From Treponema sp. (lineage in GTDB: Bacteria > Spirochaetota > Spirochaetia > Treponematales > Breznakiellaceae), in the NCBI GenBank assembly GCA_031256115.1, contig JAIRRF010000258.1:1-10364 (forward strand): a stretch of DNA of 10,364 nucleotides, written 5' to 3'. The notes below the pieces were generated by a model, which was not told where the DNA came from, searched no databases, and worked only from the letters and a program-made list of their open reading frames with translations. The position numbers and the translations under genes were made by a program. Shown one piece after another: positions 1 through 5,595 of this stretch (position 1 is the first letter of the stretch; each line of letters opens with the position of its first letter).

Positions 1-306
1 CTTTGAATATTTATCATATATGTAGATGTCTCCTCCAAGATCCTTTTGGTATTGATGATTATAAAAAGTCACGGAGGGTAAATGTCCCATTTTTTGACCA
101 TTAAATTCCAGATTCTGTAATAAATCTGTATAGTGAATTTTAAAATTCATATTATCCAATATTTTCTCAATTTCGGCAAAAAATTGATTTTGTGTCACAG
201 ATAAACTGTTCAACCCTATGGCATTACGAATTCTTTCGGATTCATTATCCACATTCATTAATGTGTTTTGAATTTTAGTAAAGTCAATATCTTTTAAGCG
301 CAGCAC
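1..306 (-). CDS. hypothetical protein, N-terminal part (runs off the left edge)
   Basis: An open frame of 102 codons on the minus strand, with no stop before the window edge. I do not recognise the family. The start is placed at a GTG because a TAG stop lies immediately upstream in the same frame, and a GGGGT stretch a few bases before it could serve as a weak ribosome site. The product is hydrophilic, rich in Asn, Asp, Lys and Ile, with no signal peptide or membrane segment visible. The region around residues 75-100 reads like folded protein (SVTFYNHQYQKDLGGDIYIY). It lies 80 bp downstream of the 70-codon gene on the same strand and may be cotranscribed. Codon choice is more AT-rich than in the fab genes. 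The true 5' end may lie further upstream in another frame (see the remnant at 284-394). Confidence 0.5.
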   Translation of the reverse strand, partial: MLRLKDIDFTKIQNTLMNVDNESERIRNAIGLNSLSVTQNQFFAEIEKILDNMNFKIHYTDLLQNLEFNGQKMGHLPSVTFYNHQYQKDLGGDIYIYDKYSK

Positions 307-394
307 CTAATACCCCAATAAGAATGCTTCTAAAATGATTGTTCTTTGTAATTAATCTTGTGTGAAATAAACTCCCGGTTAAGAAATTATTCTT
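284..394 (-). pseudogene. possible frameshifted 5' part of the left-edge gene
   Basis: Between the 70-codon gene and the left-edge gene there is an open stretch of 36 sense codons with no ATG, GTG or TTG start. It reads ...HFRSILIGVLGAALKRY and then stops at TGA (286-284). Removing one A from the A4 run at 295-292 would join GVLGAALK directly to DIDFTKIQ of the downstream frame. This fits a single-base frameshift, but it rests only on how naturally the joined peptide reads. It could equally be non-coding spacer. Confidence 0.2.
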
Positions 395-599
395 CTATAG
401 AAAACAGCTCTTTCTTTTGCTGAGGGGATATGGGTTTTTCATCTTTTAGTTGATCAGCAAGAGCCTTAACAATTTTACACTTTTCGTCTACGTCTTTATT
501 CATAAACCAGTTAGGCATATTCATACTGAAATAGATATGTTTATTGTCCTCAGAAAGTTCTTTTTCTGGCTCAGTATTCGGTATATTTTCAGGTTTCAT
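387..599 (-). CDS. 70-aa hypothetical protein
   Basis: A small gene of unknown function. Support for it being real: an AAAGGAAG ribosome site about 6 bases before the ATG, a plausible promoter further upstream, and a protein-like composition. The product is soluble and strongly charged. It has a Glu/Asn/Pro-rich N-terminus (residues 1-20), a central segment with aromatic and Met residues (HIYFSMNMPNWFMNKD, about 21-36), a Lys-rich helical stretch (about 38-53) and an acidic tail ending IEE. There is no signal peptide, membrane segment or cysteine pair; the single Cys is near residue 41. The size would suit a small regulator, antitoxin or adaptor, but nothing in the sequence identifies one. 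It is divergent from the fab operon. Confidence 0.6.
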   Translation of the reverse strand: MKPENIPNTEPEKELSEDNKHIYFSMNMPNWFMNKDVDEKCKIVKALADQLKDEKPISPQQKKELFSIEE

Positions 600-651
600 A
601 AAAAATCTTCCTTTGCAGAATAATTAACCCTGACTAACGCAAGGTAAAGGC

Positions 652-666
652 CCTTCCGCCTGAAGG
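652..666. other. small stem-loop in the leader of the 70-aa gene
   Basis: CCTTC and GAAGG pair around a 5-base loop. It sits about 50 bp upstream of the minus-strand start at 599, inside the predicted 160-nt leader. No function is apparent. The rest of 600-760 shows nothing else I can name. Confidence 0.25.
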
Positions 667-766
667 TTTTCGTTCACCCTGTTTCTTATTAGCTGGTAAA
701 AAATAGACCTTTCTAGTTGGGTAGGGCGATGTTGTAACAATCAGCACAGAACCCCCTCAGACTTTA

Positions 767-795
767 ATTATAAAGGTCATACCCCATTTTATTAA
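767..795 (-). promoter_or_regulatory. promoter for the 70-aa gene
   Basis: Read on the minus strand, a perfect -10 box TATAAT (772-767) lies 17 bases from a -35-like TTAATA (795-790, 4 of 6 consensus). Transcription would start near 760 and give an unusually long leader of about 160 nt before the ATG at 599. It is divergent from, and only about 65 bp away from, the fab promoter. Confidence 0.5.
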
Positions 796-858
796 AAAAT
801 AATCAAATTTGTCAAGAAAAATTCTAAAAAATTCTAAAAAAGCCCTTTTTAACATGGG

Positions 859-887
859 TTGACATGTTTTTTCGTTTTGGGTATATT
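859..887 (+). promoter_or_regulatory. sigma-70-type promoter of the fab operon
   Basis: A perfect -35 TTGACA (859-864), a 17-base spacer and a -10 TATATT (882-887, 5 of 6). The expected start of transcription is near 894. The 60 bases upstream (about 788-848) are very AT-rich with A-tracts, including two direct copies of ATTCTAAAAA (821-840), and could act as an UP element. This is the strongest promoter match in the window and gives a leader of about 113 nt before fabH. Confidence 0.85.
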
Positions 888-893
888 CTGATT

Positions 894-918
894 ATGACAT
901 TTTTCCAGATTTTGTCAT
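894..918. promoter_or_regulatory. dyad operator candidate at the fab transcription start
   Basis: A 25-nt element with perfect 6-bp inverted arms, ATGACA (894-899) and TGTCAT (913-918), separated by 13 bases. It begins 7 bases after the -10 box, so a bound protein would block the transcription start. The right arm GATTTTGTCAT (908-918) recurs exactly at 7505-7515 before the acyl-CoA synthetase gene, and 17 of the 25 positions are the same in the two elements. It does not resemble the FapR or FabT site consensus as I recall them. Confidence 0.5.
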
Positions 919-947
919 GGAAAATGCCCCGGTTCATAAGCCTTAGC

Positions 948-1007
948 ATGCAGGGCCGAATTATGCAACCGCATCATATCCTTGCTGGTCTAATACGGGG
1001 GCTTTAA
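948..1007 (+). CDS. possible 19-aa leader peptide coupled to fabH
   Basis: A 20-codon ORF (MQGRIMQPHHILAGLIRGL) in the fab leader. Its TAA stop overlaps the fabH ATG as TAATG, the arrangement typical of translational coupling. The first ATG has no clear ribosome site; the internal ATG at 963 has AGGG 7 bases upstream and would give 14 residues. fabH itself has only a weak GGGGG site, which would fit coupling. A second tiny ORF (9 codons, 917-946) precedes it. Both could be chance. Confidence 0.25.
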   Translation: MQGRIMQPHHILAGLIRGL

Positions 1008-2026
1008 TGGCAATAGAAATAATCGGAACCGGCCGGGCAGTGCCAAACCGGCGTGTTACCAATGATGAACTGGCGGAAAAGATCGATACCAGTGACGAAT
1101 GGATCCGTTCCCATACGGGAATAGGCGCCCGGCATTATGCCGATGAAAATACCGCAACAAGCGATTTGGGGGCCGCCGCCGGTCTGGAAGCCCTGAAATG
1201 GGCCATACAAAAGGGCGCTGTAGCAGAAAAAACTACCGAAGAACTCGCCCTGACCCTGGATTTAATCGTTTTAGGATCAACCACCCAGGATTATTACGGT
1301 TGCCCGGCTACGGCATGTATTATTCAGAATAAACTGGGGGCAGTTAATGCGGCGGTTATGGACCTTGCCGTGGGTTGTTCCAGCTTTATCTACAGTCTGG
1401 AAACCGCCGCGGCCCTGTTGAATGCCAATTCCCAGCGTAAACGGGCACTTGTAATCGGGGCGGACATTCTTTCCCGGGTAACCAACTGGGAAGACCGGTC
1501 TACCTGCGTCCTTTTTGGAGACGGCGCCGGGGCTGTATTGCTGGAAAAAACCGAAACTGAAGGCAGGGGCATTTTACGGTCTACCCTGGGCGCGGACGGT
1601 TCCGGCTGGGAATACCTTGGCATCTATAAAGGCGGGAGCAGAAATCCCTGGAAAAAGGGTGAAACCATAGATGAAGGATCGACCGTATTTATGAACGGAC
1701 AGGCGGTGTATAACTTTGCCGTTGGGATTCTTACCGAAACAATTGCCAAACTATTAAAAGACGAAGGTATTACGGCGGAAGACATTAGTATGATTGTTCC
1801 CCATCAGGCAAATGCCCGGATCATTCTGGCCGCCGGGAAACGGCATAAAATGCCAAAAGAAAAATTGTACATTAACATAGAAGAATATGCAAATACTTCT
1901 TCGGCATCTATTCCGATTGCTCTGGACGAACTGAACCGTTCGGGGGCAATAAAAAAAGGAGACCTAATTATGACTGTGGGCTTCGGTTCCGGATTAACCT
2001 ATGGAGGAAATTTAATCAGATGGTAG
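1007..2026 (+). CDS. fabH: beta-ketoacyl-ACP synthase III (FabH)
   Basis: FabH starts type II fatty-acid synthesis in the cytoplasm by condensing an acyl-CoA (usually acetyl-CoA) with malonyl-ACP. The 339-residue length is normal. The Cys-His-Asn triad is visible: Cys124 in AVGCSSF, His266 in PHQANAR and Asn296 in YANTSSAS. The N-terminal signature DTSDEWIRSHTGI (27-39) and the C-terminal GFGSGLTYGG (325-334) are also present. Small departures from the usual form are VGCSS in place of the common AACAG around the nucleophile, and GFGSG in place of GFGGG. The ATG is chosen because it is the first after the promoter and the length fits; its ribosome site (GGGGG, 997-1001) is poor. It is the first gene of the fab operon and overlaps fabD by 7 bp. 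Confidence 0.93.
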   Translation: MAIEIIGTGRAVPNRRVTNDELAEKIDTSDEWIRSHTGIGARHYADENTATSDLGAAAGLEALKWAIQKGAVAEKTTEELALTLDLIVLGSTTQDYYGCPATACIIQNKLGAVNAAVMDLAVGCSSFIYSLETAAALLNANSQRKRALVIGADILSRVTNWEDRSTCVLFGDGAGAVLLEKTETEGRGILRSTLGADGSGWEYLGIYKGGSRNPWKKGETIDEGSTVFMNGQAVYNFAVGILTETIAKLLKDEGITAEDISMIVPHQANARIILAAGKRHKMPKEKLYINIEEYANTSSASIPIALDELNRSGAIKKGDLIMTVGFGSGLTYGGNLIRW

Positions 2027-3027
2027 AAAAAAAAGTAATTTTTCTGTTTCCCGGCCAGGGAGCCCAATACCCCGGCATGGGGCTGGACTTTGCGGAGCTG
2101 TCGGCGGACGCAAAAAAAGTCTTTGACACCGCATCGCAAATAATGGGCCGGGATATGATTGCTTTGATCCGGGACTCTGACGCAGAAACCTTAAAACAGA
2201 CCGATTATTCCCAGCCTGCCATATGCACAGCTTCTCTGGCAGCAATGGTCTTTTTAAAGGAACAGGGAACAGTTCCTATAGCTTGCGCCGGTTTTAGCCT
2301 GGGTGAATATCCTGCCTTATATTGTGCGGGAATCCTAAGCATGGAGGACTGTTTCCGCCTTACCGATGCCAGGGGCAGGGCAATGCAGGCCGCCATAGAA
2401 AAGATAAAAGCCGGCTTCATGGGAGACCCGGGGGAAGCGCCGGGCATGGCCGCCGTCATAGGGCTGGACCCCGGACAGGTGGAGGCTTTAATGGCCGAAT
2501 GGAAAAACAGCGGCCTTAAGGACCTTTATGCGGCAAATTTTAATTCATCAAAACAAACGGCAGTGTCCGGCACTGCGGAGGCATTAACCGAAGCGGAAAC
2601 CCGATTTAAGGAAGCGGGAGCCAAGCGTTTTCTGCGTTTACAAGTTGCCGGGCCCTTCCATTCACCTTTAATGAAGGAAGCTGCGGAAGCCTTTGCGCCT
2701 GAACTGGATAAAGTTCAGTTTAGGGATCCGGCGATTATGATCTTTTCAAATGTTACGGGAAAACAAATTAATAGCGGAGAGGAAGCAAAGGCCCTTGCTT
2801 TAAGGCAGATCGTGGAAGCACTGCGCTGGACCGATGAAGAAGCGGAACTAGCGGCATTGCAGCCCGAGGCGCTGCTGGAAGCAGGTCCCGGCAAAGTATT
2901 ACAGGGCCTCTGGCGCGATACGGGAAATGCTGTTCCCTGTTATGCCGCCGGAACTGCCGCAGAAATACTGGAACTGAAAAAAAACATAAGTCAGGGGAAT
3001 AATCTATCAAACCAGGAGACGAAATGA
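2020..3027 (+). CDS. fabD: malonyl-CoA:ACP transacylase (FabD)
   Basis: FabD moves the malonyl group from CoA to acyl carrier protein, supplying the extender for FabH and FabF. The expected motifs are GQGAQ (12-16), the nucleophile elbow GFSLGEY with Ser93, Arg118 in DARGRAMQ, Asn174 in AANFNSSKQT, and the catalytic His214 in GPFHSPLM. The usual His just before the Ser (GHSLG) is replaced by Phe92. The segment between the Arg motif and GMAAVIGL is somewhat longer than usual (about 126-142). At 335 residues it is slightly longer than the typical ~310. The ATG overlaps the fabH stop (ATGGTAG), and GGAGGA (2003-2008) lies inside the fabH end. An A8 run (2027-2034) sits in codons 3-5. Confidence 0.92.
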   Translation: MVEKKVIFLFPGQGAQYPGMGLDFAELSADAKKVFDTASQIMGRDMIALIRDSDAETLKQTDYSQPAICTASLAAMVFLKEQGTVPIACAGFSLGEYPALYCAGILSMEDCFRLTDARGRAMQAAIEKIKAGFMGDPGEAPGMAAVIGLDPGQVEALMAEWKNSGLKDLYAANFNSSKQTAVSGTAEALTEAETRFKEAGAKRFLRLQVAGPFHSPLMKEAAEAFAPELDKVQFRDPAIMIFSNVTGKQINSGEEAKALALRQIVEALRWTDEEAELAALQPEALLEAGPGKVLQGLWRDTGNAVPCYAAGTAAEILELKKNISQGNNLSNQETK

Positions 3028-3758
3028 AACTGGAAAATAAAAAGGTTTTGGTTACCGGCGCTTCCAGGGGCATCGGCAAAACAATAACGGAAAAGTTTAT
3101 TGCCGGGGGCGCTGAAATCTGGGGACTTGATATAAAAGAACCGGAAGATTTGCAGGAACGCCTTGAAAATGCAGGAGGGAAACTTCATTGGATCAATGCC
3201 GATTTAAGCAAAACAACGGAAGTGGAAGCAGTTATTGAAAAGGCCCTTAAGGAATCCGGCGGCTTTGACATACTGGTAAACAACGCGGGAATTACCAGGG
3301 ATAACCTTTCGTTCAGGATGTCCATTGAAGACTGGCAGAAGGTGCTGGACATAAACCTTACCGCGGCTTTTCTTATTGCCAGGGTTGTGGGCCGGGAAAT
3401 GATTAGGAAACGCAGCGGTTCTATTATCAATATGGCCAGTGTGGTGGGGATTCACGGCAACGGCGGTCAGGCAAACTATGCGGCCAGTAAGGCCGGACTT
3501 ATTGCCGTAACCAAGAGTCTGGCCTACGAAATGGCCAGCCGGGGCGTCAGGGTAAACGCCATCGCTCCGGGTTTTATTGAGTCCGATATGACCGCTGCAG
3601 TGCCGGAAGATGCAAGAAAAAAGATGATCGATTCTATTCCCATGAAAAGAACAGGAACCCAGGAAGATGTGGCGGAGGCGGCCCTCTTTTTTGCGTCCGA
3701 ATCTTCTTCGTATATTACCGGGCAGGTGCTGACCGTAGACGGCGGAATGTTTATTTAA
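3024..3758 (+). CDS. fabG: 3-oxoacyl-ACP reductase (FabG), SDR family
   Basis: FabG reduces 3-ketoacyl-ACP to 3-hydroxyacyl-ACP. It is a classical short-chain dehydrogenase of normal length (244 residues): nucleotide-binding TGASRGIG (11-18), NNAG (86-89), Asn111, and the catalytic Ser139, Tyr152 and Lys156 in the YAASK pattern, then the C-terminal TGQVLTVDGGM (232-242). The second beta strand ends in Asp36 (WGLDIKE). In this superfamily an acidic residue there usually favours NAD(H), whereas the Arg15 in the glycine motif is more usual in NADP(H) enzymes, so cofactor preference is uncertain. It overlaps the fabD stop as ATGA, with an AGGAGA ribosome site (3014-3019). A FabG-like SDR could serve another pathway, but its place between fabD and fabF makes the assignment firm. 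Confidence 0.92.
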   Translation: MKLENKKVLVTGASRGIGKTITEKFIAGGAEIWGLDIKEPEDLQERLENAGGKLHWINADLSKTTEVEAVIEKALKESGGFDILVNNAGITRDNLSFRMSIEDWQKVLDINLTAAFLIARVVGREMIRKRSGSIINMASVVGIHGNGGQANYAASKAGLIAVTKSLAYEMASRGVRVNAIAPGFIESDMTAAVPEDARKKMIDSIPMKRTGTQEDVAEAALFFASESSSYITGQVLTVDGGMFI

Positions 3759-3773
3759 GGAGAATTATCAACG

Positions 3774-5042
3774 ATGCATAAAAAGGTAGTTGTAACAGGT
3801 ATGGGAGTTATTTCTCCCATTGGAAATTCTGTCGAAGAATTTTGCACGGCCTTGAAAGAAGGAAAAAGCGGAATTGGGCCCATCACGGCATTTGATACTA
3901 CCGGTTTCGACGTAACCATTGCCGGGGAGATCAAGAATTTTGATCCCTCTCTTTATATGGATAAAAAAGAAGCCCGCAAAATGGCCAGGTTTATTCAAAT
4001 TGCCGTGGCGGCGACGGTCCAGGCTCTTAACGATGCAGGTCTAATGGGTGAAGCTGACGCCGACGGTAAAAGACCCGTAAAAAGCGATCCCCGGAAAACC
4101 GGTATCGTAATCGGCAACGGCATCGGCGGGTTTGAAATTGTCGGAGAATCACATAAAAAACTTTTTAACGACGGCCCCAAAAGAATGCTGCCCCTGACTA
4201 TTCCCATGATGATCCCCAACGAAGCCGCCGGCAATATTTCCATGATTTTCGGCACCAAGGGGCCTGCTTTTACCCAGGTTACAGCCTGCGCTTCCGGTAC
4301 GGACGCCCTGGGCCAGGCCCTGGATCTGATCCGGGCGGGCCGCTGCGATGTGATCATATCCGGCGGAACCGAATCCACTATTGTCCCCTTTGCCATAGGC
4401 GGTTTCCAGATGCTCAAGGCTCTTTCCACAAAACGCTGTGCGGAACCGGAAAAAGCATCCCGGCCCTTTGACGCGGACCGGGACGGCTTTGTTATTGCCG
4501 AAGGGGCCGGAATGTTTATTCTGGAAAGTGAAGAACATGCCAAAAGCAGGGGGGCGAAGATCATTGCTGAGTTTGCCGGTTACGGGGCCAGCGCTGACGC
4601 CTACCATATAACGGCGCCGGATCCTACGGGTATTGGCGGCGGCACCGCCATGAAAAATGCCATAGAAGATGCGGGCTTAAAACCGGAAGATATCCAGTAT
4701 TACAATGCCCACGGGACTTCCACGGAAATAAACGATCCAACCGAAACAAAGATGATTAAATACGCCTTTGGCGATCATGCTTATAAGCTAAAGATTTCCA
4801 GTACCAAAAGCATGACCGGCCACTGTATAGCCGGCGCCGGCGGCATTGAAGCCCTGGCCTGTATTCTGGCAATCCGGGACGGTTTCTATCCTCCCACCAT
4901 AAATCTGGACAACCCCGACCCCGAATGCGATCTGGATTATGTGCCCAACAAAGCCCAGTACGGAGAAATTACAGCGGCGGCTTCCGGTTCCCTGGGTTTC
5001 GGCGGACATAACGGAGTAGGGGTTTTTAAAAAATATGAATGA
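3774..5042 (+). CDS. fabF: beta-ketoacyl-ACP synthase II (FabF)
   Basis: FabF carries out the elongating condensations, joining acyl-ACP to malonyl-ACP with loss of CO2. The thiolase-fold motifs are complete in 422 residues: nucleophile Cys172 in VTACASGTDAL, His313 in NAHGTSTEIND, Lys345 in SSTKSMTGH, His350, and the closing glycine-rich loop GSLGFGGHNG (405-414). The Cys-His-His arrangement separates it from FabH. It starts 15 bp after fabG with AAGGAGA (3757-3763) overlapping the fabG stop, and it overlaps fabZ by 8 bp. Many bacteria place acpP just before fabF; here there is no room for it. FabB cannot be excluded by motif alone, but a single condensing enzyme of this length in such an operon is normally FabF. 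Confidence 0.93.
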   Translation: MHKKVVVTGMGVISPIGNSVEEFCTALKEGKSGIGPITAFDTTGFDVTIAGEIKNFDPSLYMDKKEARKMARFIQIAVAATVQALNDAGLMGEADADGKRPVKSDPRKTGIVIGNGIGGFEIVGESHKKLFNDGPKRMLPLTIPMMIPNEAAGNISMIFGTKGPAFTQVTACASGTDALGQALDLIRAGRCDVIISGGTESTIVPFAIGGFQMLKALSTKRCAEPEKASRPFDADRDGFVIAEGAGMFILESEEHAKSRGAKIIAEFAGYGASADAYHITAPDPTGIGGGTAMKNAIEDAGLKPEDIQYYNAHGTSTEINDPTETKMIKYAFGDHAYKLKISSTKSMTGHCIAGAGGIEALACILAIRDGFYPPTINLDNPDPECDLDYVPNKAQYGEITAAASGSLGFGGHNGVGVFKKYE

Positions 5043-5448
5043 GATAGAGAGTCTATTGCCTCATAGGGAACCGTTTCTCTTTGTTGATGAAATTGTCGAA
5101 GCCGACAATGAAAAAATTGTGGCAAAGCGGGTGTTCACAGAAAAGGACTTTTTTTTTAAGGGGCATTTTCCGGAATATCCCGTAGTGCCTGGGGTGATCC
5201 TTATTGAAACCATGGCCCAGTCCGGCGGGGCGGGCCTGCGCAAACTTGGAGTTCTTGGGGGCGATGCCCTGTTTTTTCTTGCCACGGTAGACAAGGTAAA
5301 ATTCCGTCGTCAGGTCCGGCCCGGAGATGAAGTCCGTTCGGAAATTGTAAATTTGCGGGTGTCCCCCCGGATGGTTAAGCAGGCCGGTAAAGCCTATGTG
5401 GGCGATGAACTGGCGGCGGAAGCCGAGTGGATGTGCGTGATTGGATAA
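5035..5448 (+). CDS. fabZ: 3-hydroxyacyl-ACP dehydratase (FabZ)
   Basis: FabZ dehydrates 3-hydroxyacyl-ACP to trans-2-enoyl-ACP. The 137-residue hot-dog-fold protein has the N-terminal LLPHREPFLFVDEI (7-20), the catalytic His44 in GHFPEYPVVPG and Glu58 in LIETMAQ, and the usual AEAEWMCVI ending. FabA-type isomerase features are not seen. The ATG overlaps the end of fabF, with weak GGAG or AGGGG sequences about 12 bases upstream, so translation is probably coupled. It is the last gene of the operon; its final three codons and stop form the left arm of the terminator stem. A T9 run (5149-5157) encodes consecutive Phe residues just before the active site. Confidence 0.93.
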   Translation: MNEIESLLPHREPFLFVDEIVEADNEKIVAKRVFTEKDFFFKGHFPEYPVVPGVILIETMAQSGGAGLRKLGVLGGDALFFLATVDKVKFRRQVRPGDEVRSEIVNLRVSPRMVKQAGKAYVGDELAAEAEWMCVIG

Positions 5449-5473
5449 AAAGCTTTGCTTTTTATCCAATCAC
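5437..5473 (+). terminator. stem-loop at the end of the fab operon, overlapping the fabZ stop
   Basis: A perfect 17-bp stem (5437-5453 with 5457-5473) closes a TTT loop. The left arm contains the last fabZ codons (GTG ATT GGA) and the TAA. No T-run follows immediately; the A5/T5 pair inside the stem would make it work in either direction. It lies between convergent genes (fabZ and the metallophosphoesterase), so a bidirectional terminator is plausible. Confidence 0.65.
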
Positions 5474-5504
5474 TTAGGAGTTTTGCCTACGGCAAAACTC
5501 CAGC
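5465..5504. repeat. 40-nt palindromic direct repeat, copy 1
   Basis: It begins TCCAATCACTTA and contains a perfect hairpin with 11-bp arms (GGAGTTTTGCC, loop TAC, positions 5477-5501), ending AGC. The first bases are shared with the right arm of the fabZ terminator. Copy 2 at 5529-5568 matches at 35 of 40 positions. It looks like a dispersed palindromic repeat family. Confidence 0.7.
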
Positions 5505-5528
5505 AAAGTAACAAACTTTTTGGACAGC

Positions 5529-5568
5529 TCCAATCACTTAAAAGTTTTGTATGCGGCAAAACTCCAGC
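5529..5568. repeat. 40-nt palindromic direct repeat, copy 2
   Basis: It matches copy 1 at 35 of 40 positions. The five changes fall in the left arm and loop, so the stem is reduced to AGTTTTG / CAAAACT. The right arm GGCAAAACTCCAGC is unchanged. It is 28 bp downstream of the metallophosphoesterase stop and may contribute to termination from that side. Confidence 0.65.
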
Positions 5569-5595
5569 TTAGTGGGTCCGGCAGCGGTACGATTG

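Noticed and set aside
804..815. ATCAAATTTGTCA as another operator copy upstream of the fab promoter
   Set aside because: It resembles only the right half of the element and no matching left arm is present; the region is AT-rich, where such matches arise easily.
3995..4607. Long minus-strand open frames under fabF
   Set aside because: They are antisense shadows of a well-conserved gene with GC-rich codons; the peptides are not protein-like.
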